64,000 bases of DNA from positions 248,001-312,000 of the forward strand of contig NC_033567.1 of NCBI RefSeq assembly GCF_001680005.1. Direction: 5' to 3'. The notes beneath the pieces were generated by a model that ran no database searches, was not told the origin of the DNA, and saw only the letters and a program-made list of their open reading frames with translations. Of this stretch, positions 46,480-58,723 are shown in pieces (the first letter of the stretch is position 1; each line of letters starts with the position of its first letter). The position numbers and the translations under genes were made by a program. Source of the DNA: Plasmodium coatneyi. Its lineage: Eukaryota > Apicomplexa > Aconoidasida > Haemosporida > Plasmodiidae.

Positions 46480-49400
46480 ATGAATAGTAATTTTGCATCT
46501 GATAATAACCTTACAACAGAAGAAGAAAACTTGGAACATGACGACGAAACGTCAAACGTACTTTTGCAAAAGAAAAAATTAACGAACAAGGAAAAGAAAA
46601 AACTAGAATACGAAGAAAGAATTAGGAAAAAAAAGAAAAACATTTAAAAAGAGTAAAAAAAATAATCACAAAAAGTAACCTGCCATCGCTGAATGGTCTA
46701 AAAAATGAGCTGCTAAGGGACTGTCCTGCCACAACCCTGAATGGGATAGACGAACCAAATGGATCTCCCCACAAGGGGAATAATGACCAAAATGTGAAAT
46801 CCCACAATGCAAACTCTGAAGGGGAAGCCCCCCAAAGTGACAACACAGATCGAATAAAAAATCCAAATGACCATTCACATGAGACAGACGAAGAAGGAAG
46901 TGAAGAAAACAAATCACGTAGAAAGGAAATCGAAAGGATAAACAACAAATACAAACAACTCTGCTCTATGGAAAATGTGTCAAAGAAGAAACTGATGAAA
47001 AAGCTAAAGTACAAACAAAAGCAGGATAAAGAAGCGGAAAAGGAAAAGTTGTTCAAAAATATAGAACAGTACAGGTTAAACACTAACCAGCGAAATTTTA
47101 TCACTCAATTTGACACAAAGAAAAAGAGCCCAAATCAGGAAAATCTGGAAAAACTATTTCAGACGTATGAAGAAATGAACATCGATTTGCCAAATAATTT
47201 GAAGATTATAAAAAATAAGCTAGAAAAAAAAAAAAAAAAATTTTTGGAAAGCAAAAAAAGAAACCAAGAAATTGCCACATCGCCACATGGTGCAGGAGGA
47301 AAGAAGCTCAAAGTGTCAGAAGAGGTGCATCATCATTCTGACGTAAATCAGAATGGTGATCTGATCTCTAGTGATGGAGACGATACTAACGATGAGCTAG
47401 CAACAAGCGCATACATAGCAGAAAATGAAATAAATTGCACAGAAGGTGTGAGGAACACCAACTCCAAGCATGTGCTTAGCAGTGAGAGTGACCTTGCCGA
47501 AAATGAAGACGATGATGATGACAATCCTCATGGTGATGATGTCGACCTTGGTGACGCCCCCCCTGATGGGGACACACCGGACCGCACGAACCACCGTGAA
47601 GAGGGACCTGCCCAACCGGAAGAAGAGAAAAGAAAAATCACCTACCAAAGAGTCAGTATAAATCGAAAGGACAACATAGATAAAATGAGACAGGCGCTGC
47701 CCGTCCTGGGGTACGAACAAGAAATTATCGAAGCGATCCTAAATTACGATGTCGTATTTATAAATGGAGATACGGGGTGCGGAAAATCTACACAAATTCC
47801 TCAATTCGTTTATGAACACGGGTTCTGCACAGATAACTACCTCATCGGCGTTACAGAACCGAGAAAAATAGCTGTAAGAAGCATTTCGAATAGGTTAAAC
47901 GAAGAACTAAATATGGAAGATGTAGCTGGGTATCAAATAAGATTCGAAAAATCACATTTTTTAAAAAACAGTAAAATAAAAGTTATGACGGAAGGTATAT
48001 TGCTTAGAGAAATTTTGAACGATTTTATTTTGTCAAAATATGCTGTCATCATTCTAGACGAAGCGCATGAAAGGAGCATAAACATGGACTTAATTTTAGG
48101 CCTCCTATCCATCATCTGCAAAATTAGAAAAAAAAATTATTTTGCATACAAGTCGAATATCATTCCGATTAAGATTATCATCATGTCTGCAACTATTAAT
48201 GATACCCACTTTTTTGAAAATAAAATTTTTACAAATTATACCTCCATCAACATTCCAACGGAAAAGGTCCCCGTCGTGGATCACTTCCTCTCCTACACGC
48301 CTCAAAATTATGTTGAAGAAGCGAAAAAAAAAGTTATACAAATTCATAAGAGGCTACCACCTGGTAGCATTCTAGTGTTCTTAACAAGTCAGGAAGAAAT
48401 TTACCGTTTATATAATGTACTCAATAATTTGAAAATGGCCGAAAAGAACACACAAGTGGGAGATGAACAAAAAATACACACAATTGAACTTGAACATGCT
48501 AATGAGGAAGAGAAAGAAACGCAGAACGAAAATATAAATTCTTTTGACCTAAGTGAGGACGAAAAAAACGCGAATGATAATAAGTGCAGCTTCTTTCTCA
48601 GATCAACGGATGAAAATAAGGAAAAGCGAATTATATTTGAAGCGTCCGACAGTGACGATGAAGATGCTCCCTTGCACAGTGCCCTGTCGGTAAGCGCACC
48701 TGACCTTAGTGAGCAGCGTGAAAATGATGCCAATGTCCAGGATGAAGAATGCAGTTTGTTGAATAATCCCAGCAGTGCAGAAGCGAACCAAACGGACAAC
48801 AACGCAGAATCAAGTGGCTTGGAAAAAACGGACAACGGGAATGACGTCCCCCCCAGCTGTGGGACCAGTCAGACGGAAGAAGGGGAGGATGGTGAAGAAG
48901 ACCCCACTTCGGAAGAGCATACCGAAGACGATGACCATTATAGTGAAGATGCCAAAAATAAGGATGAACTGTCGGAGAATAGCCAATCGGACGATGAAAA
49001 TATGGCGGAAAACCAACCCAGTGACGAACAAACCGAAGGACAACCGAACGAACCCACACTCAACGGAGAAGCGAAAAAAAAAAGGAACATACAAGAATCG
49101 AGCATTTGGAAGGGAAGTGACGGGTCAGGCAGACTAAAAGTTTTTAAACTCTTTGCAAATATGCACATGAAGGAACAAATAAGTTTATTTAACGACCCCA
49201 AGGATGATGAACGAGTTTGCATTATTAGCACAAACATAGCAGAAACGTCTATCACCCTGCCAAACATTCGCTACGTAGTGGACTGCGGAAAGGAAAAGAG
49301 AAAAATTTACTCATCGTTGAATGATTATTCCTACTACGTTATTGATAACATAAGTAAAAGTTCTGCAATCCAGAGAAAAGGAAGAGCAGGTCGAATCTTA

Positions 49401-51523
49401 CATTTATTAAAAAAAAATAAAAAAAATAAAAAAAAAATCGAAACGGAAAAGGGACATGTGTACAAATTATATTCATCAAATTATTACAACTACTTTTTCA
49501 AAAACGATAATGATTTCCCAATTTTGAACTACCCCCTAGACTCCCTTATTTTATACCTCCTAAGTTTTAAAATAAAAAATGTAGAAAATTTCCCCTTTAT
49601 TAATAAGCCAGAAAAGTGTAAATTTGACGAAGCCAAAAAAAGATTAATTTATCTTAACTGTATTTACTTTGGGTACCAAGATGTTCAGTTCCTTTTTAAA
49701 ACCTTAAGTGATAAAATGGCCTCAAAAAAAAGTATCGAAAATCATATAAACATGTTTAACCCAGAGCATAAAAGCGGAATTAACCCTACTGGTAGTTTTG
49801 TCCTGTCCCTACCGATAAGCACAAGATATGCTAAAATTTTAACCGACGTTTGTCTAAAATCGTTAGCCATTAATCATACCGGTTCAATCCCGTTGGCCTG
49901 TCTCCTAGTCTCGTGTTTATATTTGGAGTCCATTTTTTCGTACGACTACAAGCTCAAGGCGAAGTTCAGCAAAGGGGGCAAAAAAAGGAAAACCCGCACG
50001 AATGGAAGCAAGCCAAAGGGTAGCAGCCAAATGGACAGTAATGACACCCTGAGCAGACGTAACTACAATTTAGCAAGCCTAATTTTTAAAAAGAACGACG
50101 AAAATGAAAACCAAAGTGATGTGGATAGTTGTTCCTCTGATGATGTATCCCCCGACGAGGGCAATTCATCAGAGGAAAATTCCCCAAGCAGCGATGAAAA
50201 AGATAACACCCTTGAAAATTTTAAATTAAGGTTCGATAACGACATTGACTTTTACCTGAACGTGTGTACCTCCTTTTATTTTTCAAAGGACAAAAATCAT
50301 TTCTGTTGTAGCATGCATTTGGACAGAAAAAAAATGGAAGAACTACTCAAATTGTCCAACCATTTAATAAAAATAATAAATCACAAATTTAACAAAAATA
50401 TTAATTTTGACCTTTTGGAAAAAAACCCATCAGATTTATCCAAAAAAATAATTCACTATGCAGTCATCCAGGGGTTTATAGACCACCTAGCCATTCGCTC
50501 CGACTTAGTACATAACGAATACACGAGAAACTCCAATTTAAACTTTAACAATAAGAAGGCTTACTTTTCCCAAAATATGAACACCCCAATATATATCAAT
50601 TCGTCTTCCCTCATGTATAAAAATAGGTAAGTCATCACCACGGCCCCCTACCGTTTGCAGCGTGCTCAGGAGTGGCAATGTGTGCATGCATATATATATT
50701 TATATAAACACATATATATATGCACGTGTGTACATGTGTGATGCCTGATCGCCTACCACCTGTCGTCCCCCTTTTCCCCCTAGGCCGTACCCAAAATATA
50801 TCCTATACAATTACATTATGAAGAATGCAAAGTCGTATGTCATGTTCGACTGCCTAAGTGTAAATGAAACAGACTTAGGAAAAATAACCAACGTCTGTAT
50901 TTACATTAACGAATATGAAAAAATACCACCGGCTAAATATGACATGAAGAAGGACAAAATTGTCGTTTGCGTGAAGCCTCTATATTTGCCCTATTCTCAT
51001 TATCTACCCATGACCACAAAAGAGTTAAATGAAAACGGGTTGTTATTTTATAACTACCTTGCTTTGTTCATATTAGATGGGTCCATGTTTCCAAAAATAT
51101 CATCACTTCATATGTTTTACACCCATTCGGCTAATGATATTATCGCGTGCACCAGCCAGCCGGTTAAGCAGTTCGTAGATGCGCTAAGGGAGGCCAGAAT
51201 AAGCAGCAGGTGGGTGTTCCTAATGCGTGCATCAATACATATACATATATATACACATATACATGTATATGTATATGTAATTTACCCTTCAGTTAAATGC
51301 ACCGGATATGCGCCCGTTCCAGTGCTTCCAACGTACGTATTTCCAAAGCACTAATATTAATTTTCACACCTTTCCACTTTTACACATTTCCAGGGCGAGC
51401 CTAATTAACAAGTGGAAAAGTCAAAACGATTTCTTAAAGCAAGAATTCGTATCCTTGATTGGGAAGAAACTTAACAAGTATAATGAGCAGCTCATCGATA
51501 AAACGTGGCCTCCCCTAGATTGA
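46480..51523 (+). CDS. DHX37: DEAH-box RNA helicase of DHX37/Dhr1 type, with apparent frameshift
   Basis: Exons 46480..50626, 50784..51209 and 51394..51523 join at AG|G codons twice. Dhr1/DHX37 unwinds U3 snoRNA from pre-18S rRNA during small-subunit assembly in the nucleolus. Visible motifs are Walker A GDTGCGKST (about 47767), TEPRKIAVR, the DEAHERS box (about 48057), MSATI (about 48183), TNIAETSITLP (about 49228) and QRKGRAGR (about 49372), followed by winged-helix, HA2 and OB-fold parts into exon 3. A highly acidic low-complexity insertion of about 200 residues (48470-49110) splits the second RecA domain. Near the 5' end, codons starting at 46480 run into TAA at 46645, while the rest of the protein continues in the -1 frame from about 46626. 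The shift lies at an A8 run (46627-46634). One A too few in this copy or assembly is the simplest cause; initiation at the ATG at 46794 is an alternative. Confidence 0.85.
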
Positions 51524-52248
51524 ATTGAATGTACGCATAAGAAGCAATGGTTCCGTTTAAAGGTGTAACGGATTTTATTACGCCCACGCTGATTCCCCAA
51601 GGAAATGAATTCGTAAAAAGGTGGAACAGGGGGCACACATTTATTATGCGAAGCACATTCACCATTGTTATAGGGAAATTTTTCTCCCCCTTAGGAGTTT
51701 TGTTGTAAAATAATTAAAACCTCCACCCTATTTTAACAGATGCCACATTTTACCATCTTTTCATGTGTGGTCCTCCTCCTCCCCTTTGCATATTCCATTT
51801 GTCCATTTTGTACATTTTTTAAAATGCACACAAAATAGTTGCACAGGATGTGCTAAATGTAATACTTTTCACTTCTTTTAAAACTTATTTGGAATGGCTC
51901 CACTCAGCTGTTCGATTTGATAACCTTTAAAACGTTTTAAATTAATTAAATAATTTTTTAACCTTTTTTTTTTTTTCCTCTTTTTGCAAGTCTTCTTCTC
52001 TTATGTTAATAAATAAAAAAAAAATTCCATTCAAGACGTTACAGCAATGTGGTAAAAAAAGAAAAAAAAAAAAAAGGAAAACATAAAACACATATATATG
52101 TATAATATATACACGTTTCATGGGGACATAAATGAAATGTTGATGGGTTATTGAGAATTCGTGCTCAAATTAAAAATTTTGGAAAAATAAAAAATGGGAA
52201 AAGCATTCCCTCATTTGAAGCATTTCGCAACGTAGCATATTTCCTGTT
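51524..52248. other. Short convergent intergenic region
   Basis: The 3' ends of the DHX37-like gene (plus) and RPS7 (minus) face each other across about 0.7 kb of A/T-run-rich DNA. No gene seen. Confidence 0.6.
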
Positions 52249-53022
52249 TCATTTTTCGTTGGTTGGTGGCAGAGTAAACACCGTGTCTCTTTTTGTGATT
52301 TTTTTGTACACAGCTGCGAAGCTAATGAGCTTCTCCTCGATGTTATCTCTTTGCCTTTCCTTGGAGTCGAGCATTATTTTGAATAGTCTCTTTCCGTCAG
52401 CTTTCATGCTTATTCTGCGAAAAAGGGTGGGGTTCACCATGGGGTTGGACGGGGGCATGCATAACGTGGCGTTTTCACGCCGCTTGTCAGAAACGCGCAT
52501 TGAGCGCATCGTACAGTATACATATGCACACATGTATAACCACATGTGTATGTGCGTATGTGTACCCACATGAGCATACATACGCCCCTTCTCCTGCACT
52601 CACCTCTTTCCAACTATTTCGCTGGGAGCTACGATGTCCTCTAAAATGGAGTCATATACACTAGTCAGAGTTCTCGACCTTGGAATTATTTTAAAGGACT
52701 TGGTTTTCTGCTTCGCCTTTAGTATGGTCCTCTTAGCTACCAACACAACATACTTTTTCGTTTTCTTCTCCAATTCGTTGATAAGCTTCCTTTGTATTTT
52801 CCTTACATAAGTTGTATAAATCTTATATGGAATGTAAATTAGAATCGTTTTTTTTTTAATTTTATCAACTTCTATCAAATCACATGATAATATCTTAATT
52901 TCTTTTGCGTCATTCTTTATGTCCGAGGAGCTTGATAACTCAATGTCAATCAGGCATTGCGCTATTTCTTTTTCTAAGTCGCTGGGATTGTTTTTTAGAA
53001 CTTTCGCCTTAACAGAAGCCAT
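52249..53022 (-). CDS. RPS7: 40S ribosomal protein S7 (eS7)
   Basis: Minus-strand exons 53022..52604 and 52414..52249 encode 194 residues, the usual eS7 length. The donor is GTGAGT and the acceptor TTTTTCGCAG, with the split Arg codon AG|A. Recognisable eS7 features are the N-terminal region with EKEIAQCLIDIE, the central strand and helix segment with IYIPYKIYTTYVRKIQRKL, the basic RSRTLTSVYDSILEDIVAPSEIVGKR-type block across the exon end, and the C-terminal helix that includes KLISFAAVYKKITKRDTVF. It is a component of the small ribosomal subunit in the cytosol. The gene ends tail to tail with the DHX37-like gene. The start is the only ATG before the conserved N-terminus and is followed by MASVKAK. 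Confidence 0.95.
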
Positions 53023-54763
53023 TTTGTCGTTTTTTTAATTAAAAAATTTGCATGTAGCCTGCAGAGGTGAAAAATGTGTTGCGTAATTTGTTACCCTACT
53101 AAGTTTAGGGTTGCACATGCCCGTATACAGGCATATATATATACATATATGTATATATATGTACGCATCTCCTGTTTGCGCACAAATGCGGGCACATAAA
53201 GGTTCGCACGCCCGCTCATATACGCTCAAAAGTGAGTTGTTCATCACCCACGATCCATACAACGTTGCCACAGCGCACGTACAGCAATTGACATATATGC
53301 GTATACGTGTATTTACTACACTACTCTGTTGCAAAGTAACACCCCTCACAACGCTTCCGCTGGGGAATGGTATTCCTCGAATTATTTTATTTCCACCCGC
53401 GCATATATTTTGCTGCTACGGTTTTTACTCTACTATTAATCATTTTACGCTTCACAAAAATGCATATTTTCGAATAAAACTCTACCGCGTAACAGCTTTA
53501 AAATGCGCTCAAATGGATCACTCAGTACATTCTTCTCATTTGGCATAAAGCCGTGGAAACAACATAACATACATACGCTTCACTCGAAAGTTTCTTTCAC
53601 GCGTGGGCCTCATAAAAAGTACACTAACGCGCTTTTGTTCTTCTTTCCTTACCTTTTTTGTACGAATAATGAGGATGGGGAATAATATATCTTACAAAGG
53701 AGCTGCTTATAATTGTTATTACCTCCAAGATGGTTTATTTTCAAACGATTAAAAAAAAAAAAAAAGGTTAAAAACAATGGCGTACGTTAAATTTCCGTAG
53801 GAATTTACTTTCTCTGCGTAAGTTCAATTTTGTTTTAATTTTTTTTTCTTTTTTTACAAATTCGAAACGTATAAAAATATGAGAAAAGGCGTTTTTTAAC
53901 TAATTTTATTTAATTTATATTTTTTTTTTCCTTGGCGTTGTTGATTCATGTGCTACGCTACATATATAGTTTGTAAAAAAAATTGTATGCAGTAGTAAAG
54001 GCGCTCCGAGTTATTTTACAATTTATGTATACAATACATTTAAACAATCAGGCGTGTAAACGTACAAAAGCCGCGTTCTTATTTATGCCATTTTTAAGAA
54101 AAGCCGATAAGTTACCTTTCCTTCATTTAGTAATCACAATTTTGTTAATTTAAAAAGTCCCGTTTTATCGCATTATTCGCATTTTTTCGGTGAGAGCACA
54201 ACATGTGTTTTCCTCCATGCGGCGACCCCGAAGTACACCACTTAAGGCTCTATTTTTCCGCCCCTCCCGGAAGGGGAAACATACAAAGCTACGCATGTAA
54301 AAAAAAATATACATATTTATGTAAGCAATATAATACATGCATAGGTACTTTTATGTACGTAATAAAATATATGTGGAAAATTCACCCGCAAGGACTAGAA
54401 AAAAAGTCAATATACAATCCATTTTTTTTTTGGTATCCTTATTTTCTTAACAACTGTAAATTGTAAGTGCCATTTAGCTCATTTAATTGGTTTGTATAAA
54501 CGCTGTTCCTGTAAAGCATTTTTTTTTGTGACAATACTAGTCGTGAATTTAAGGTACATCACGCGAACAAATTTTTACAAACGGCGTTTGACGTACATGT
54601 TATCATAAGGGGAAAATAAATACTGTAAAAAATTAAAAAGGGGATCCGTTCAAGCTGTTTAATGTTACTGCGCAGTACACAACAATGTGAGCACACCCCT
54701 TATGCGAGCGATATAGCTAATGTGAAAATACCGTTATAGTGATATAAAAGGCATAAAACTAAA
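53023..54763. other. RPS7 upstream region, no gene seen
   Basis: Contains a palindromic TATATATACATATATGTATATATA stretch near 53137-53160 and several A/T runs. No open frame here has splice support or recognisable content. Confidence 0.55.
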
Positions 54764-55284
54764 TCAGCTTTTAGTAGGTAGAAGTTGTATCTGCTGAGTA
54801 GGTGGACGAAAAAAAGAGCATACAACGTGCCCTTTTAAAGATAAATCCTCGGGGTACCCTCGCACCACCCCAAAACTGGCATATACACATGTGCATACCT
54901 TTAAATACGTAAAAAATGGTCCCTGCTCAACAATTTTACCATCCTTGCATGGATGAAAAAGAACATAAATGATACCACCCCCGTCGTATTCATAAACCAG
55001 TTCAATTGTGTAGATGCCCGCCATTTTATCATCACAAAAAATACATTACTGTACGACATTTTCGCGATTTCAGCAACGGTTACTGTATTTTCCTTATTAT
55101 CATGTGGACCTCCGTTTGTCTTCGTTCTATGTAGAAATGTGCCTCTAACAAATTGGTTACGTGCACCACGATAGGGCATTCTGTTCGTATCGGCATACTC
55201 CATTGTGCTTATCGACACACGCGTGCAACTGAGGTACCGCTTGGCTGACAGCACACCGCCTACAATGAGCAAAACGCACAACAA
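54764..55284 (-). CDS. Uncertain coding region, two overlapping minus-strand frames
   Basis: Two well-composed frames overlap. One starts with ATG at 55024 (MAGIYTIELVYEYDGGG) in good context AAAATGG and stays open for 86 codons to 54764. Its first 42 residues look like a real exon ending just before GTATGC at about 54898. The other (55284 to 54901) includes a Met at about 55203, a basic Asn/Arg-rich stretch and possibly a preceding acceptor CATTGTAG near 55262. They may be consecutive exons of one minus-strand gene whose splicing I could not resolve, or one may be a shadow. I recognise no family and do not assign a function. Confidence 0.3.
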
Positions 55285-56134
55285 TCACCCGTGACATAAT
55301 GCCCAAAGTACAAATGTGCATTTTTGAGAAAGGTGCAAAAAGATAGTATCATGTTTTACGCTACTTCATTTTTGTCCATTTAAAAAAATATATTTGGAAA
55401 AATTGTACACGCTTCTCCAAATCGTTCGCACATAATTCAACCACCCCCTTTCGTATTCCCATGAAATATTTTCTAAAAGGGGAATTAATTTAAATTAAAA
55501 ATACGTGGGAAATTAGGACTGCATTAAAAATAAACATGTGCTACCCATAGATGGGTTAACGTTAGTGGGTCACATGAGAGGATGGTAAACTAACCCTTTC
55601 TCGCGTGCTATTTTTTACTCATTTGGCTAGCCGCGTCCGATCTACTTCGTTTTACCGTTGTTGGCGAACAGAACTGCCCAAACTGCATGAAATTGAAAGT
55701 CGTAAAAAGCGTATTTTATAAATGGTAAGTCATAAAGCATAGGTAATTAATCATCGTGATAAGGCAAACTGCAGTGAAGGAAATCATCAGCATGTAGCAA
55801 AAAATTAAATGGCGTGAAAGTACGGCCCCTTTTTGCACTATATTAATTGCAGCTTCTTTTTTCCTGTCATCGCCTTTGGTTTGAAGCCTTCAATTTTAGT
55901 ACCATCTTTTTAACCCCCTACAAAAGTTTACAAACAGCTGATAGAGGGGATCAATCCACCGTTTTACGAACATACGTTCCGCTTCCTTCAACGCTCTCAT
56001 CAATACAGAGCGCACAAGCAGGCACCGCTTGAAGCCTCCCCCAATTCGCCCCGATGCTGCAAAGCAAACCAACTGGAAATGCCAGTACAGATCTGCACAC
56101 CCGACCGCAGAAGCGTAGACGTGCCTTCGTTTAG
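55285..56134. other. Intergenic upstream of the helical-repeat gene
   Basis: No gene seen. The bases directly before the downstream ATG (TTCGTTTAG, ending 56134) look like a splice acceptor, so an untranslated or short coding 5' exon may lie in this stretch. Confidence 0.5.
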
Positions 56135-58723
56135 ATGAATCTGCACCTTCGGGAGAAGCGCCTTGCCGCGAAATGGTTCCATGCAACAGGATACCCCTTC
56201 GTCTACAATAATTTCCACCATGTAAAACACTTCAGTCAAGCGCAAATCCCTAAACGGGTGGGGTTCATGAAACCCGCTTTCAAACTAAACAGAAAGGCGC
56301 AAAAGTATATAGTCAATGTGCAGTGGCTAAAAAGTGGAAACACGAAAGAGTTACAAAAGCTATGTAATGACATAAAAAAAGATGCAAACTCGTTCAATAG
56401 CTACGAACTTATCGACCTGGTATACTACCTAAGTAAACATTCGAACAGAAATGTGTACCTAACGATTGAACCTTTATTGTTTCATTTTTTTCGCAAGTAT
56501 AATACGTCCGTTAATTTAAACGGTGTGTCCATACATAGGCTGTTAAGAGTCCTAACAGAATATCAGGACTTAGTTTACAGAGAGTGGATTTACTCATTAG
56601 CAAAAATTATTTCCAAGAAACATGCACACATATCTATGAGGGACATTCAACTTATCCTAGATGACTTGGCCCTCTTTTACGATTTTCAAATACATTGCCA
56701 AATTACTCCTTTTTACAACACTATTATAAATAGGCTTCACGAACTGGAAATAAAAAGACTTCCATTTCTGATACATGTCATCGGAAGAATTGGATGCAAT
56801 AACCCTAACCTGTTAAAAGTACTAGTGACCACTTTGAAAAAAAATATCTCCAAAAATGACTTGTACAGATCCGACTTTTCAGGACTCCTTCTAAGAGGGT
56901 TAGCAAATCTGAAGGTACTTCCAGAAAAGGGCATCCTCCATCAGTTGTACAAACCGGTGAAGGAAAATATAAACTATACAAATATCAAGTACCTATCCTG
57001 GTGTGCTGATGGATTTTCTAGACTGAACTATTTTTCCCCCCTTCCTATGCTAGTAAATAAGATCCTACAATTGAAGGACAAAATTACGCAGCTCGAACTT
57101 AATGATTTCTCCTCCATACTTAATTGCATCCAAGCGTATATACTAATAAAACAGTACAATGGGTTGGGCGAAAAGGGGAATGTGCCACACCGGGGAAGAA
57201 GCCTCTCCTCGGATGATACCCCAAAGGGGAATGTTGACCATCCGAATGGTGACGGAAATCTGCTTCAACGCCCCCATGGGAACACACCATCGGGTGAAAG
57301 TTACAACAAATCGACGTCACGTGAAGGAAACTCTGATCAGAGGAGAATCCCAATGCAAGATGCACATAATGGTCAAAGCAGCAGCCAATTTAGCCTTCAT
57401 GAAAATGAAAAACATGCGCACCAAACGAATAAAACCAGAGAAGACCGCACAGAGGGAAAACAGACGGTTCACCCAAATTGGACGCTCCAGAGTGATGTAA
57501 AAAATAAAGTTAAACAAAATGTAGAGTTGGCAGAAGACGCCGCAGAAGGTGCCCCACCCGCTTCGGCCAATGCAATGAATAAAACAAACGACCCCTCCGG
57601 AAGGGACAATTATATGCATCCCACTTCTAGTGACAAATTTCCACGAGAAATGAACTCAATTTTTGAGGTGAATGCTAACACAATATCTTTAGAAGCATTA
57701 TACGACATTTATTTAAAATTAGAAAAAATCATTTTGGAAAAAATTACGGAAAGCATTTATAGCAGCACGCCACCCTACAGAGTAATAATGTTCGAATTGC
57801 TAACTAGACTCTTCCGATTTTATAAAAAACCAATTGATCTAATTGTCCATATGAATACACACAGATATGACACTTCTCTGCTGCTCAAACATACCAATAG
57901 TTTGCCTCTTATTATATCAAATGAAAGGTGCAGAAAAATTAGCACCTCGCAATTATCTTTTCTAGTGCAGGAGTATGATTTTTCGAATGATTTTTTTTTT
58001 AAGGATTGCCCAAATGATCAATTGGGGGCACAGAAAAGCACGCCCGATGGTGGAAATATGCACATTGAGGGGGAAAGACACCTAGTTCGTGACATCCCAT
58101 CTGAGGAATTAAAAAATAGCGAAAAAGAAAGAGCGAAAAATCAACAAACCCATGGCGAGGAAACCAATACGTATCATCACAACGTTGGGGAAAACCTGCT
58201 CCTAAACGAGGATACACAAAAAAATGTAAACACACCGTTGCCAAAAATTTTTAAAACCTTTTTGCACTCCATATACTTTAGAACCCCCGCATTAGGCGGC
58301 AGAACCATCATGCTGCTACTAATAGCATTGGTAAGATTAAATTTCGGCGAACGGGAAAAATACGAATATTTAACCAAAACGGATTCTAACATTTTACCAT
58401 TTTCTAAAACGAACGAGATATACAGACCCTTAACAAAATGTATCATTCGAGAAATAATTAGAAAACTGGAATCCTTCAATTCTGAGGAGTTAATAATTTG
58501 CGCAATGTGCCTAAACGAACTGGACGCCTTAAACTTGGATGATGAATTATTTTCCTTATTAATTGAACGACTTTTCAATTTAAACAAAAGTAACTACATG
58601 AGTAATGATCAGCTGCTACAGTTAAACAGTCTCTTCCACTTCTGGTACACCGAAAGGAGAAACTTAGTTGCGCAAAATTTGCGATTTACGTCTGTGAAGC
58701 AGTTTAAGAGTTTCATTGCGTAG
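56135..58723 (+). CDS. Helical-repeat (HPR/FASTK-like) organellar-type protein
   Basis: An 862-residue single-exon frame. The N-terminus is basic and amphipathic with Arg, Lys, His and few acidic residues over the first 45 positions, consistent with a mitochondrial presequence. Residues 45 to about 340 are regular helical pairs of the form seen in heptatricopeptide, octotricopeptide and FASTK/RAP proteins of apicomplexans, which bind organellar RNA such as the fragmented mitochondrial rRNAs. A hydrophilic low-complexity insertion (about residues 340-505) is followed by more helical repeats, a second insertion (about 625-690), and a C-terminal helical block. I do not see a convincing RAP domain at the end. 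Function in mitochondrial RNA metabolism is inference from repeat style only. The ATG at 56135 follows an acceptor-like TTTAG, so an upstream exon is possible. Confidence 0.6.
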   Translation: MNLHLREKRLAAKWFHATGYPFVYNNFHHVKHFSQAQIPKRVGFMKPAFKLNRKAQKYIVNVQWLKSGNTKELQKLCNDIKKDANSFNSYELIDLVYYLSKHSNRNVYLTIEPLLFHFFRKYNTSVNLNGVSIHRLLRVLTEYQDLVYREWIYSLAKIISKKHAHISMRDIQLILDDLALFYDFQIHCQITPFYNTIINRLHELEIKRLPFLIHVIGRIGCNNPNLLKVLVTTLKKNISKNDLYRSDFSGLLLRGLANLKVLPEKGILHQLYKPVKENINYTNIKYLSWCADGFSRLNYFSPLPMLVNKILQLKDKITQLELNDFSSILNCIQAYILIKQYNGLGEKGNVPHRGRSLSSDDTPKGNVDHPNGDGNLLQRPHGNTPSGESYNKSTSREGNSDQRRIPMQDAHNGQSSSQFSLHENEKHAHQTNKTREDRTEGKQTVHPNWTLQSDVKNKVKQNVELAEDAAEGAPPASANAMNKTNDPSGRDNYMHPTSSDKFPREMNSIFEVNANTISLEALYDIYLKLEKIILEKITESIYSSTPPYRVIMFELLTRLFRFYKKPIDLIVHMNTHRYDTSLLLKHTNSLPLIISNERCRKISTSQLSFLVQEYDFSNDFFFKDCPNDQLGAQKSTPDGGNMHIEGERHLVRDIPSEELKNSEKERAKNQQTHGEETNTYHHNVGENLLLNEDTQKNVNTPLPKIFKTFLHSIYFRTPALGGRTIMLLLIALVRLNFGEREKYEYLTKTDSNILPFSKTNEIYRPLTKCIIREIIRKLESFNSEELIICAMCLNELDALNLDDELFSLLIERLFNLNKSNYMSNDQLLQLNSLFHFWYTERRNLVAQNLRFTSVKQFKSFIA

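Noticed and set aside
46622..47104. 160-codon minus-strand frame
   Set aside because: Shadow of the Lys/Glu-rich N-terminus of the DHX37-like helicase.
53111..53548. 145-codon plus-strand frame upstream of RPS7
   Set aside because: Starts in a TA-rich palindromic microsatellite and shows no domain; probably the RPS7 promoter/5' UTR region.
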